Source of the DNA: JAXLWB01 sp046328715
Lineage (GTDB): Bacteria > Chloroflexota > Anaerolineae > Caldilineales > Caldilineaceae
DNA: 64,000 bases
NCBI GenBank assembly: GCA_046328715.1
Contig: JAXLWB010000034.1
Coordinates: 1-64,000 of the forward strand
Direction of reading: 5' to 3'
The notes beneath the pieces are model-generated. The model was not told where the DNA came from and made no database searches. It worked only from the letters and a program-made list of their open reading frames with translations. Of this stretch, positions 8,679 through 17,439 are shown one piece after another. The position numbers were made by a program, and so were the translations under genes. Every line of letters begins with the position of its first letter. Position 1 is the stretch's first letter.

Positions 8679-10801
8679 ATGCTCACTGCCACCAGTTTCA
8701 ATTCGCTGGATCGTGGGCTCGATCAGGACAATTGCCGGGGCTGGCTATCGTTGGAATATCCCCGCTCAAGAAGCTGACGCAGGCTGGCCGATGGGCGTGG
8801 TGCGCGGCGTTGCTGAAGCGTGGGTGATCTGATCGTGGTCGATTACCATGCGCATCGTCTCTGGCATCGGCGCCGGCAGGATTCTTCATCCTTTTGCGGG
8901 GGACGGCATTCCCGGCAACTCTGGCGACGGCGGACCGGCGCTCCACGCTCGTTTTTTGGCCGCACGACCTGACGCAGGACAAAGCGGGCAATCTCTACCT
9001 CTCCGACCTCGGCAACCAAGTGATCCGGCGCATCGATGGCAGGTCGGGTATCGTGGCGCGTGTGGCAGGTTCGGGCAAGATCGGGCGGGGCGGCGATGGG
9101 GGGCCAGCACTCGATGCCGGGAACTCGACACCTGCGTGGCGGTAGATGAGGCGAGGGAAATCTCTATCTCTCCAGCGAGTGGGCCAACAATATTCGGCGG
9201 GTGGATGCGAAAAGCGGCATCATTACACGCTTTGCTGGGCAAAATGCCAGCCATGCTCGCAAGCATCCATCCCAGCCGTGGCCCCGGTCTCAGCCTGATG
9301 GGCTATCATGGCGACGGCAGCCAGCCATTGCCGCTGCCTTTCACCACCAGAACATCTCGCCTTTGACTCGCAGGGCAACCTCTACGTTTGCGACAACTCC
9401 AACGACCGTATCCGCAAAATTAACCCGCAGAGCGGTATCATCACCACGGTCTTCGGCAACGGCCAGCGCGCCTCAAATGGCGATGGTGGATTGGCCCGCG
9501 AAGCCAGCACGCTGATGCCCGACGCCATTTGCCTGGACGCTCACGACAATCTTTATGTGGGCGAAAAATATGGCTACCGCATCCGCAAAGTGGAGGCAGC
9601 GACCGGCATTGTACAGACACTGGTCGGCAACGGCGTGCCCGGTTTTGGCGAAGAAGGGTTGTCTGGCTCTCAGACCCATGTCAATTCGGTCGAAAGTGGC
9701 ATCTGGGCTGACCCGGACGGCACCGTGATTTGGGGCGACTGCTCCGGTCGGCTGCGTTGTTATGATGGCACAACAGGCATTGTCACCACCTTGTTTGGCG
9801 GGACTAGCGTATATGATGGTGAGATGGCGACCTCAGCCTTTCTCAACGGCCCCGGTGGCTTGGCCGTAGGTGCAGATGGCACGCTCTTCATCGCTGATGT
9901 TTGGAATCAGCGCATCCGAGCGATTGATCCCGTGTCGGGTCTCATCCGCACCGTGGCAGGCAATGGTGCACGCGCCTTTGGTGGCGACAACGGCCTTGCC
10001 ACAGAAGCCTATCTAGGCAACCCGCACGATGTGGCAGTCGATTCGCAAGGGCGCATCCTGATCGCCGACACCCGCAATGGCCGCATCCGCCGGGTGGAGC
10101 TCGACGGCACCTTGAGAACACTAGCCGGAACGACCTTGCCCTGGGATGCAGGAGAAGGGCGTTGGGACAAGGGCGATCAGGGTCCGGCCAACAGTGCCAG
10201 CTTTGGCGGCATCGAAGCCGTGGCCGTAGATGCGGAGGATAACATTTACATCGGCGACTGCACCTTTGGCCGCATCCGCAAGATCGATGCAAGCACTAGC
10301 ATCATCACGACGGTTGCCGGGGTGGGCCTGCCTGGCTATAGCGGTGATGGTGACCTAGCAACACGTGCCCGCATCGGTGCGCCGACTGCGATCCGTTTTG
10401 ATCACGCAGATAATCTCTACTTTACCGATCGGGCCAATCATGTCGTGCGCCGGGTCGATCGGGCGGGGATGATCAGCACAGTCGTTGGCTGTGGCGAAGC
10501 TGGTTTTTCACCGGATAGCACGCCAGCCTTGCAGGCCAAGCTTGACCTGCCCTATGGTCTAGTGATTGCGCCCGACGGTACGCTTTATTTCTCCGATTCG
10601 CGCAACAATCGAGTGCGTCGCCTTAACCATGAAGGCAAGCTGGAAACGGTGGCAGGGTGCGCCGAAGTCGGCGATGCCGAGGATGACACAATGGCCACTC
10701 AGGCCAAACTCAATGAGCCGCATGGACTGGCTTGGCTCGCTCCTGATCTGCTGCTGATCAGCGACCACTACAACAATCGAGTTCGGGCGGTTCGGCTATA
10801 G
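8679..10801 (+). pseudogene. NHL-repeat beta-propeller protein, 5' third frameshifted
   Basis: From 9308 to 10801 one open frame encodes 497 residues of NHL repeats, with recurring units such as NLYVCDNSNDRIRKI, TVAGNGARAFGGDNG and TLFIADVWNQRIRAI. Upstream, 8679-9300 carries further repeats in alternating frames: IRTIAGAGYRWNI, FAGDGIPGNSGDGGPALHARF, NLYLSDLGNQVIRRID and NIRRVDAKSGIITRFAG. The intact gene would start at ATG 8679, eight bases after GGAGGA, and encode about 700 residues. Such propellers bind partners or sugars; a function is not evident. The long intact 3' frame could still be translated from an internal start. Confidence 0.75.
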
Positions 10802-10804
10802 TCT

Positions 10805-10862
10805 TCAGAACCACGAGCGTAAGCGAGGGGCATCGTCTACTCGCTTACGCTCGTGGTTCTGA
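10805..10862. repeat. 23-bp perfect hairpin, CAGARCC class
   Basis: Perfect arms at 10805-10827 and 10840-10862 around a 12-base loop, four bases after the NHL stop. The arm opens TCAGAACCACGAGCG. Hairpins of the same size and opening (CAGAGCC) occur at 41323-41378 and 59124-59183. This is consistent with a factor-independent terminator or a dispersed palindromic unit. Confidence 0.85.
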
Positions 10863-10872
10863 CAAACCCCAC

Positions 10873-10901
10873 TTGCAGCCCTGCCTCTGCTATGGTAGAA
10901 T
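10873..10901 (+). promoter_or_regulatory. Probable promoter of the 10947 gene
   Basis: TTGCAG at 10873-10878 and TAGAAT at 10896-10901 are separated by 17 bases, a good housekeeping-type layout. The predicted transcription start falls inside the operator-like palindrome that follows. Confidence 0.55.
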
Positions 10902-10919
10902 TTTTTGTATACCAAAAAT
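10900..10919. promoter_or_regulatory. GTATAC-centred operator-like palindrome (site A)
   Basis: ATTTTTTGTATACCAAAAAT is a 20-base palindrome with one mismatched pair, placed over the probable transcription start and 27 bases before the TTG start codon. It resembles sites bound by GntR/FadR-type regulators and recurs at the head of three other operons (35566, 41232 and 48209). Confidence 0.6.
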
Positions 10920-10946
10920 TCCTCAAACCATTCAAGGAGAAGCTGA

Positions 10947-12167
10947 TTGAGCAACCGATTGAGCAATCAGCAAATCATCGAACGTTATTTGCCCCAATTG
11001 GATTCCGAGACCGTACCCTTTGTCGAGTCCGCAGTCGCCGCTGTGGTGGAGGCCAAGCGCAACCAGCGTAAAGTGGTTGTGGCAACCGGCAGCGGTCCCA
11101 ATCTGCATGAAGGGGTGACGACACTGATCGCCGAGTTGATGAGCAAAGGCATCATCGACGGCGTACTGACCAGCTCGGCAGTGATTGCCCACGAGATGGC
11201 AGGCACGCTCGACCGAGTCAAGCGCATCGACGGTCGAGCATTAGGCTTCGGTCCTGAGTTGCTGCCCAAAGGCTTCACCTTCGAACTCAGTGACCTCTCG
11301 GATGACGACTTTGCCGCCTTACTGCATGAGATGGAGCTTGACGATGCGTTGATCGCCCGTTGCCGCCAAAGTGATGGCAAGGTGATCATCAAAGCAGCCG
11401 GCAACATGGCCTATCCGATGGGGCTGCGCAGCGAACGGCTGGCGCGAGAGATCATGCATTTGGCCCACGCTTATGGGCTGCCTTTTGAAACGGTGGCAGG
11501 CTGGGGTGCCGATCCACGAACCATGATCGGGGCAGGTGCAAAACAAGGAATCCCCGTGCTGGTCAGCGTGCCGCAGTTGATTGGCGGTGGTGCCGTCGGG
11601 CTGGCGATTGGAGACAGTATCCCGATCAGTCAGCGCTGTATGCGCATTGCGCAGTTGCTCGGTTCGGCAGATGTGATCATCGAATCCGCCGTGGCGCTAA
11701 CCCAGGAGATCCACGATGGCCCCTTCGAGACCTACACAGGGCACGGCATCTGGGCGGGCTGGGATGGCTATCAGACGTACTCATTGGCTGGTAAAACGCT
11801 TGTGCGGCTCGACCTTGACCCTAATCTCAAGAAGGCTTGGGAAGCGGAGCGGCAGAGTCAGAGCGTACAAGCCGCCATCGATCAAGGTTTGCCCAAGACC
11901 AAGCTAACTGGTATTCCCTTTCGCATGGAAATGTCCGGCTTTGCCCGACTCGAAGGCAGCCTGCCTCTCGTCGGCGATATCGGCGTGATCTGGCCGGTGC
12001 TGGCCTGCAAAGTGGCCGAGGCGCTGGGCATCGAGCTTGATTTTGTCAGCCATCCGCAGCAGACCCCTGAAGGCAAGGTCATGCGCGAGTGGATCGTGGA
12101 GCAGGTCAAGCCGATCAATCGAGACATACTATTGAAACGTAGTCACAACGGATCGGTACACGGATGA
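10947..12167 (+). CDS. Deoxyhypusine-synthase-like protein of unknown function
   Basis: A 406-residue protein starting with TTG at 10947, placed behind AAGGAG. Residues 40-70 read VVVATGSGPNLHEG, then ELMSKGIIDGVLTSSAVIAHEMAG. This is the pattern of the NAD-binding deoxyhypusine synthase/homospermidine synthase-like fold, a glycine-rich loop followed by DGVLTSSA-HE. The mid-region has GWGADPRTMIGAGAKQGIPV and GGGAVGLAIGDS. The match is only at fold level, and a true hypusine role is unlikely in bacteria. No membrane segment is seen. It heads the cluster that goes on to the cytidylyltransferase, with a 300-base gap in between. Its assignment to a pathway is inference. Confidence 0.5.
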   Translation: MSNRLSNQQIIERYLPQLDSETVPFVESAVAAVVEAKRNQRKVVVATGSGPNLHEGVTTLIAELMSKGIIDGVLTSSAVIAHEMAGTLDRVKRIDGRALGFGPELLPKGFTFELSDLSDDDFAALLHEMELDDALIARCRQSDGKVIIKAAGNMAYPMGLRSERLAREIMHLAHAYGLPFETVAGWGADPRTMIGAGAKQGIPVLVSVPQLIGGGAVGLAIGDSIPISQRCMRIAQLLGSADVIIESAVALTQEIHDGPFETYTGHGIWAGWDGYQTYSLAGKTLVRLDLDPNLKKAWEAERQSQSVQAAIDQGLPKTKLTGIPFRMEMSGFARLEGSLPLVGDIGVIWPVLACKVAEALGIELDFVSHPQQTPEGKVMREWIVEQVKPINRDILLKRSHNGSVHG

Positions 12168-12223
12168 AAGCGGATTAAAAACATCTAGTAAGAAACCAAC
12201 TGTACGACCATCCGCGGAAGGTT

Positions 12224-12338
12224 GATTTGTCATTCTGCACCCAGAGGATACCCGAGGCTTTTTTGAGCGAAGAATCTTGCGTTGTCTGACCCACCAAGAT
12301 TCTTCGTCGCAAACAACCGCTCCTCAGAATGACAAATC
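12224..12338. repeat. Nested inverted repeat in a 300-base spacer
   Basis: The spacer 12168-12467 holds no gene. Outer arms GATTTGTCATTCTG (12224-12237) and CAGAATGACAAATC (12325-12338) pair perfectly. Inner arms CGAAGAATCTTG (12268-12279) and CAAGATTCTTCG (12295-12306) also pair perfectly. TTGTCATTCTG...GAAGAATCT units are familiar dispersed repeats in several bacterial phyla. The rest of the spacer shows nothing clear. Confidence 0.8.
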
Positions 12339-12467
12339 ACAATATCGGTTTCTTGACAGACTTTTTCGGCATTGCCGAACCTGAGCTTTGCAAAGATCTG
12401 TCAGATCCGTGTCATCCGCGTACCGCTCCAATCGTCACAAATCGAAGATCAGAGAAAGCAAGAACTC

Positions 12468-13208
12468 ATGAAGATTATCGGTATCATCCCCGCCCGTTAT
12501 GGCTCGACCCGCTTGGAGGGCAAACCACTCAAGGATATTTGTGGCAAGCCGATGATTCAGCTTGTCTATGAAGCGGCGCAAGGGGCAAAGTTGCTCAACG
12601 AAGTCTACGTGGCGACCGACGATGTACGGATCGTCACCGCCGTTGAACAATTTGGCGGCAACGTGCGCATGACTTCGCCCGACCACAAGACCGGTACAGA
12701 TCGCATTGCTGAGGTCGCCAAAGATCTGGACGCCGAGATCGTGGTCAACATTCAGGGCGACGAACCGCTGCTCAATCCGGCGATGATCGACGAGGTGATC
12801 CAACCCTTTTTCAACGACCTCGACCTGCCGATGAGCACCCTCTGCGTACCGATCTTGGAGGAAGAAGCGCTGCACGACCCGAATGTAGTCAAGGCAGTCT
12901 TCGATCAACAGGGCAACGCACTCTACTTTTCTCGTTCGCTCATCCCTTATCCACGTAAGCGGGATAACTTCCAAGCCTACGAACACCTGGGCTTGTACGC
13001 CTATCGCAAGAACTTTTTGATGACCTACATCAGCCTGCCGCAGACCCGCCTTGAAATCAACGAATCACTCGAACAACTGCGTGTGCTCGAATCAGGCTAT
13101 CGGCTCAAGATTGCGGTGAGCGCCCATCCGTATGAGGGGGTGAGCGTGGATACGCAGGAAGATTTGGAGCGAGTGCGGGAGATCGTACGGGCACGGTTGA
13201 TGCAGTAG
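12468..13208 (+). CDS. kdsB: 3-deoxy-manno-octulosonate cytidylyltransferase (CMP-Kdo synthetase) family
   Basis: A 246-residue nucleotidyltransferase that joins CMP from CTP to a 2-keto-3-deoxy sugar acid. The N-terminus IIPARYGSTRLEGKPL is the CTP-binding signature. TGTDRIAEV and NIQGDEPLL (metal-binding Asp) follow in the expected order, and the length matches KdsB. The start at 12468 is taken because the conserved beta strand begins at residue 3; an in-frame ATG 96 bases upstream would add an unrelated tail. The stop is 7 bases before the phosphatase gene and an aldolase follows, so the three form a unit. Kdo itself is unexpected in a bacterium without classical LPS, so a Kdo-like acid may be the true substrate. 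Confidence 0.88.
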   Translation: MKIIGIIPARYGSTRLEGKPLKDICGKPMIQLVYEAAQGAKLLNEVYVATDDVRIVTAVEQFGGNVRMTSPDHKTGTDRIAEVAKDLDAEIVVNIQGDEPLLNPAMIDEVIQPFFNDLDLPMSTLCVPILEEEALHDPNVVKAVFDQQGNALYFSRSLIPYPRKRDNFQAYEHLGLYAYRKNFLMTYISLPQTRLEINESLEQLRVLESGYRLKIAVSAHPYEGVSVDTQEDLERVREIVRARLMQ

Positions 13209-13215
13209 GAATTTC

Positions 13216-13869
13216 ATGCAGTTATTTATCGTTCGTCACGGCGAATGTTACGGTAACGTTGATAGTTCACGTTACCAGAGTGCAGATACGGCGCTGACGC
13301 CGCTGGGTGCGCAACAAGCAGCTTGTGCAGGTCGGCGGCTGGCAGAACTAGGCATCACCCATATTGTCAGCAGCCCACTGCAACGCGCACTGGCCACTGC
13401 TCAAACAATAGCTGAGCAGACCCATATCACTACCATCAAGGTCTGGATGGAGTTGCGCGAGGGCAATCATGGTGAGTATTGGTGTGAGGGGCGAAGTGTG
13501 TTAGCAGCGATTGCGCCTCATGCAGTTCTGCCCGAAGAGTTGGGTGAAGAAGGTTGGCTACACGCAACACTGAACAATCAAGAGTTTATAGCGCGTTGCG
13601 AACGGGCCGTGATGCGCATCCAGGAGACCTTTAGCCACAACGATCGAGTGGCGATTGTCACGCACGGTCTGACTGGGAGCAACCTGTTGCATGTGCTGCT
13701 AGGCATTCCCTGGCAGCGGCCAAGTTGGTTTACCCTGGCGAATGGATCAATCAGCGAAGTGCGCATCGTACCCGATCCGGTTGCCGAGCGACCTAATTGG
13801 GAATTATTGCCTCCCGTTGATGTCGAGGTGGAATACATCAACGATCTTCGGCATTTATCAGAATTGTGA
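13216..13869 (+). CDS. Histidine phosphatase (phosphoglycerate-mutase-like)
   Basis: A 217-residue member of the histidine phosphatase superfamily. The N-terminal LFIVRHGECYGN holds the phospho-accepting His in RHG. The second arginine is in SSPLQRALATA, the acidic residue in ELREGNHGEYW, and the second His in IVTHGLTGSN. These support phosphatase rather than strict mutase activity. It lies between the cytidylyltransferase (7-base gap) and the aldolase (16-base gap), where a sugar-acid phosphatase in the manner of KdsC would fit. That role is inferred from position only. Confidence 0.85.
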   Translation: MQLFIVRHGECYGNVDSSRYQSADTALTPLGAQQAACAGRRLAELGITHIVSSPLQRALATAQTIAEQTHITTIKVWMELREGNHGEYWCEGRSVLAAIAPHAVLPEELGEEGWLHATLNNQEFIARCERAVMRIQETFSHNDRVAIVTHGLTGSNLLHVLLGIPWQRPSWFTLANGSISEVRIVPDPVAERPNWELLPPVDVEVEYINDLRHLSEL

Positions 13870-13885
13870 TTTGAGAGGAACTTGA

Positions 13886-14791
13886 ATGCGAGAATCATTT
13901 TCATTACACGGCGTAATCGTGCCACTGGTTACGCCCTTTGACGAGCAGAATCAGGTCGATCATGCTCGGCTGCGCAACGTGGTGGATTTTGTCATTGCCA
14001 AGGGAGTGCATGCGGTGATGGTGGCAGGCACGACGGGCGAAGGACCGCTGCTCAGTACAGCAGAGCGCAAGCAGGTATTGGAGACAGTCGTCGAGCAGAC
14101 CAACAAACGGGTGCCAGTGATCGCACACACCGGCGGCATCGACACGGGCAGCACAGTCGAGTTGAGTCAACATGCTGCCAATGCCGGGGCCGATGTCGTC
14201 TCGGCGATTGTGCCCTACTTTTTCACCTTTAGCCAGGAGCAGATCTACCGCCACTTCCTCACTGTGGCCGAATCGGTTCCCAATACGCCGATGTTGCTCT
14301 ACGCTTTTCCGGGCAATGCTAAGAATGATATTCTGCCGCCGTTGCTCGGTCGCTTGTTGCAAGCCGCGCCCAACATTGTCGGCATCAAGTCGAGCAATGA
14401 TGACCTCAACCGCTTTCAGGAATATGTCGAGGTGGGCGGCGAGGATTTTACCGCCTGTTTTGGAGTGGACGAATTGATGTTAGGTGGCCTGGTCTTTGGT
14501 GCCAAGGCGCAAATCTCTGGCAACTCTAACGCCATTCCTGAACCCTTTGTCCAACTCTACGAAGCATTTCAAGCAGGCGATCTAACCCGTGCCCAACAAC
14601 TACAAAAAGTTGTCAATGCTGTCATCAACCTACACCAGGGTGGACGCACCACCGCCTTCTTTAAAGCCTCCCTAGGGCTGCGTGGCGTCGATGCAGGGCG
14701 GGTGCGACCGCCAATGTGCGAGTTGACGGAGACGGAGATGGCAGCAGTCAAGCAGTCTGTAAAAGAGATGGAAGCTGTAATTGGCGATTGA
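13886..14791 (+). CDS. Dihydrodipicolinate synthase / N-acetylneuraminate lyase family aldolase
   Basis: A 301-residue class I aldolase of the DapA/NanA family, which forms a Schiff base with pyruvate. GTTGEG (48-53) binds the carboxylate, Tyr139 sits in LLYAFPG, and the Schiff-base lysine is Lys168 in VGIKSS. DapA normally has YNVP in place of YAFP, so lysine biosynthesis is unlikely. A sugar-acid aldolase, making or splitting a 2-keto-3-deoxy acid, is the better reading. GAGAGGAA precedes the ATG. It closes the three-gene unit begun by the cytidylyltransferase and is followed, after a hairpin, by a sugar ABC transporter. Confidence 0.88.
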   Translation: MRESFSLHGVIVPLVTPFDEQNQVDHARLRNVVDFVIAKGVHAVMVAGTTGEGPLLSTAERKQVLETVVEQTNKRVPVIAHTGGIDTGSTVELSQHAANAGADVVSAIVPYFFTFSQEQIYRHFLTVAESVPNTPMLLYAFPGNAKNDILPPLLGRLLQAAPNIVGIKSSNDDLNRFQEYVEVGGEDFTACFGVDELMLGGLVFGAKAQISGNSNAIPEPFVQLYEAFQAGDLTRAQQLQKVVNAVINLHQGGRTTAFFKASLGLRGVDAGRVRPPMCELTETEMAAVKQSVKEMEAVIGD

Positions 14792-14847
14792 GAGATTAGG
14801 AGATTAGGAGATTGAATGAATCTCCCAATCTCCCATCTACCAATCTC
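14792..14847. repeat. Imperfect hairpin with AGATTAGG tandem arms
   Basis: GAGATTAGGAGATTAGGAGA at 14792-14811 faces AATCTCCCAATCTCCCATC beginning at 14819, pairing with several G-T pairs and a small bulge. It begins directly after the aldolase stop. Same design as the 6482 hairpin with a different unit sequence. Confidence 0.75.
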
Positions 14848-14883
14848 ATAATTCCCCCGCTATTCCCACAAAGGAGCATTTCT

Positions 14884-16266
14884 ATGAGTGACCGAAGATT
14901 GAGTCGTCGTGATTTTTTGAAGACATCGGCGATGGTCAGCGCAAGCGTTGCACTCGCCGCTTGTGTCGCTCCATCGGCCAGTGCGCCAGGAAGCGGGGGA
15001 GCAGCGCCCAGCAAGGAAGGGGTGAAGATCCACTTCTTCAACCGCGGTGGCGAGTATGTCTTCCAAACGATGGATTTACAGATCAACGAGTTCAAAAAGA
15101 CCCATCCCGAGTACGATTTTGAGCTCAACGAAGTGGCCGGGTTTTCGCATCAGGAAGCGTTGTTGAATATGTTGGCGGCAGGCAATGGTCCTGACTGTTG
15201 GTTTGACTCGGTACGCACCACCGGCATGTTGGCACGCAAAGGTGTAGTCGAGCCGATTGATGATTACCTGGCTGCCGAATCGAGCTTTGACAAGAACAAC
15301 TTCACCGAGAATACCTTCTCCTGCCAGACCTTTGACGGCAAAATCTGGGGCATCCCCTGGGACAGTGGTGCGCTCTTGTTGATGTATAACAAGAAGCTTT
15401 TTGACGCGGCCAAAGTGCCCTATCCCGATCCAAGCAAATGGCTTACCTGGGATGAAGTGATCGAACTGGGCAAACAATTGACCTTGGACATGGATGGTAA
15501 GACCCCGAATGATGCTGGATTCGACCCAGGTCGGGTGAAACAGTATGGCTTCATGGCCGACACCGGTCATGGCCGCCAGACCTACATCTGGTCCAATGGG
15601 GCAGAAATTATCAATGGCGACATGACGATGCCAATCGACACGCCTGAATTTATCGAGGCGATGAACTGGTTGGCCGATCTGGGCTTGAAGCATTACGTCG
15701 CCCCCTCCGCCAAATATCAGACTGCCCAAGAGATCACGCTGCCCTCGGGCAATGTGGCGATGGAACATGCTGGCGTCTGGAGTATGGGCGAATATCTCGA
15801 TGCAGGTGTCGATCTGGGAATGGTGCAGGTACCCTACAGCAAGAAGCAGACCTCCTACGGTCAATACTCGCCGATGTGCGTCTTCAAAGAGAGCAAGTTG
15901 AAGCAGGAAGCCTTTACCTTTATCTACTTCTGCACCGCCGACCCGGCTGGACAAAAGATCATCGTCGACCGTGGGCAGCTCCAACCCACCTTGAAGTCGC
16001 TGCGCGAAGATTATCTCAACGCCGAAAAGCCGACCCACGCTGAGCGTCAACTTGCCTATGATGTCTTTGAAAACAAGGATACCTATCGCTGGCCTGGTGA
16101 CAAGATCAATTCCTACTGGAATGGCTGGTATCAATACTTCATCGATCTCTGGGGCCCCTATCTGACCGACTTGTTCATCGGCAATAAGCGCTGGGAAGAC
16201 ATTGCCCCCGAACTGCGCCCGAAGTCCGAGGCACTGTTGCAGACGGGTGAAGTGCCGACCGCATAA
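14884..16266 (+). CDS. Sugar ABC transporter, extracellular solute-binding lipoprotein (family 1)
   Basis: A 460-residue solute-binding protein. The N-terminus MSDRRLSRRDFLK carries a twin-arginine motif followed by a hydrophobic stretch ending in the lipobox LAAC. It is therefore probably exported folded by Tat and lipid-anchored on the outer face of the membrane. The mature part starts VAPSASAPGSGG and has the two-lobe layout of family 1 binders, with GIPWDSGALLLMYNKKLFD typical of oligosaccharide binders. The start at 14884 follows AAAGGAG. It is followed by two permease genes at 16492 and 17439; no ATPase gene is nearby. The ligand is unknown; sugar acids or glycosides fit the neighbours. 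Confidence 0.9.
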   Translation: MSDRRLSRRDFLKTSAMVSASVALAACVAPSASAPGSGGAAPSKEGVKIHFFNRGGEYVFQTMDLQINEFKKTHPEYDFELNEVAGFSHQEALLNMLAAGNGPDCWFDSVRTTGMLARKGVVEPIDDYLAAESSFDKNNFTENTFSCQTFDGKIWGIPWDSGALLLMYNKKLFDAAKVPYPDPSKWLTWDEVIELGKQLTLDMDGKTPNDAGFDPGRVKQYGFMADTGHGRQTYIWSNGAEIINGDMTMPIDTPEFIEAMNWLADLGLKHYVAPSAKYQTAQEITLPSGNVAMEHAGVWSMGEYLDAGVDLGMVQVPYSKKQTSYGQYSPMCVFKESKLKQEAFTFIYFCTADPAGQKIIVDRGQLQPTLKSLREDYLNAEKPTHAERQLAYDVFENKDTYRWPGDKINSYWNGWYQYFIDLWGPYLTDLFIGNKRWEDIAPELRPKSEALLQTGEVPTA

Positions 16267-16272
16267 AAACAG

Positions 16273-16321
16273 ACAAGATGACAAGATGATGATGCGCTTT
16301 TGTTTCATCTTGTCATCTTGT
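16273..16321. repeat. Perfect 16-bp hairpin with ACAAGATG tandem arms
   Basis: ACAAGATGACAAGATG (16273-16288) pairs perfectly with CATCTTGTCATCTTGT (16306-16321), seven bases after the binding-protein gene. Each arm is an exact duplication of an 8-base unit. It could stabilise the upstream mRNA end or lower read-through into the permeases. Confidence 0.85.
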
Positions 16322-16328
16322 TATCCTG

Positions 16329-16490
16329 TCATCGTTTGACGGGGAACTGAATCTCTGTGACAAACTTCGCTGGATCCCCACTCGCCGCCCATTGATGGTG
16401 AATGGTACGGTAGGGACCGGCGATTTGGTAGCCATTTTCAAAGATCCATTCGAGGATGGGATCATAGACGGAATAGATCTCTTCTAATTT
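16329..16490 (-). pseudogene. Remnant of a GyrI-like effector-binding domain
   Basis: The minus strand reads about 54 codons ending in a stop at 16329-16331. The peptide runs EIYSVYDPILEWIFENGY, then GPYRTIHHQW and finally VTEIQFPVKR. The layout (LEWIFENGYQIAGP, then TEIQFPVK at the end) is that of the C-terminus of GyrI-like small-molecule-binding domains, as found alone or after AraC/MerR regulators. There is no start codon and the frame closes just inside the start of the permease gene, so only the tail survives. It suggests a gene was removed or overwritten between binding protein and permease. Confidence 0.55.
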
Positions 16491-16491
16491 T

Positions 16492-17439
16492 ATGAAATTT
16501 CAATCCACTTCTTCCCGACTCCCTTTTTATCAGCGACTCAGTTTTGAAGAGACCTTTTGGGGCTGGCTTTTTATTTTGCCCTCGATTTTGGGGTTGTTGT
16601 TATTTCGCTTTGGGCCAGTGTTGGCCAGTCTCTATTTCAGTTTTACCAAGTATGACATTCTCTCGCCTCCCAAGTGGGTCGGGCTGACCAACTATCGCAC
16701 GATGGTCACTGACACCTACTGGTTGAAGTCGATCCAGGTGACGCTGAATTATACGGTCCTGTTTATCCCGCTCTCGATCATCGTGGCTTATGTGATCGGG
16801 CTATTGATGAGCCAGGAGTTGAAGGGCATCGCTGTCTACCGTACGATGTGGTACTTACCCTCATTGGTGCCAACTGTGGCAAGTGCGATTGTCTGGCGTT
16901 GGGCATTAAATCCTGAGTTCGGCCCGGTCAACTATCCCTTACGCCTTATGGGCTTCGACGCCCCCGGCTGGCTGACTGACCCCAAGTGGATTATCCCTTC
17001 GGTAGTGCTGATCCAACTGTGGGGACTAGGAAATGCCGCCTTGATCTTTCTGGCATCAATCAAGGGGGTGCCGACCAGCTTCTACGAGGCTGCCGAAGTC
17101 GATGGCGCCAACTCCTGGACCATGTTTTGGCAGATCACGTTGCCGATGACTTCGTCGGTGATCTTTTTCCAGTTGATCATGAGTGTGATCGCCAGCTTTC
17201 AGGTCTTTGGTGTGGCCTACATTCTCTTCAGCGGTCAAACCACTAGCGACCCAGCAGGACCAGGGAACTCGGCACTCTTCTACGTGCTCTATACTTTCCG
17301 CAACGCCTTTGGCTACTTCAAAAATGGCTATGCCAGCGCGATGGCCTGGGTACTCTTTCTGGTAATTTTGTTGCTGACGCTGATCCTCTTTAGGACACAG
17401 AATCGTTGGGTTTACTATGAGGTTGAGGGAGAGGAATAA
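16492..17439 (+). CDS. Sugar ABC transporter permease (MalF-like)
   Basis: A 315-residue inner-membrane permease with six predicted hydrophobic segments. The ATPase-contact loop EAAEVDGANSWTMFWQITLP is the EAA motif of binding-protein-dependent systems, at about residue 200. It forms a pair with the next permease, with which it overlaps by one base (TAATG). No good ribosome site is seen before the ATG at 16492, and a hairpin and a gene remnant separate it from the binding protein, so its translation may depend on the upstream message. The ATPase must be supplied from elsewhere, as is common for CUT1 systems sharing one MsiK/MalK-like subunit. Confidence 0.92.
   Translation: MKFQSTSSRLPFYQRLSFEETFWGWLFILPSILGLLLFRFGPVLASLYFSFTKYDILSPPKWVGLTNYRTMVTDTYWLKSIQVTLNYTVLFIPLSIIVAYVIGLLMSQELKGIAVYRTMWYLPSLVPTVASAIVWRWALNPEFGPVNYPLRLMGFDAPGWLTDPKWIIPSVVLIQLWGLGNAALIFLASIKGVPTSFYEAAEVDGANSWTMFWQITLPMTSSVIFFQLIMSVIASFQVFGVAYILFSGQTTSDPAGPGNSALFYVLYTFRNAFGYFKNGYASAMAWVLFLVILLLTLILFRTQNRWVYYEVEGEE

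Noticed and set aside
7600..9370. Programmed frameshifting as explanation of the broken genes
   Set aside because: Breaks are many, occur in three unrelated genes and lack slippery sequences with a consistent layout.
12372..12467. Longer N-terminus for the cytidylyltransferase
   Set aside because: The extra 32 residues come from repeat-like spacer sequence and precede the invariant first strand of the fold.
15076..16308. A 410-codon open frame opposite the solute-binding protein
   Set aside because: It mirrors a clear family 1 binding protein; high-GC genes often leave the opposite frame open. No domain or ribosome site supports it.
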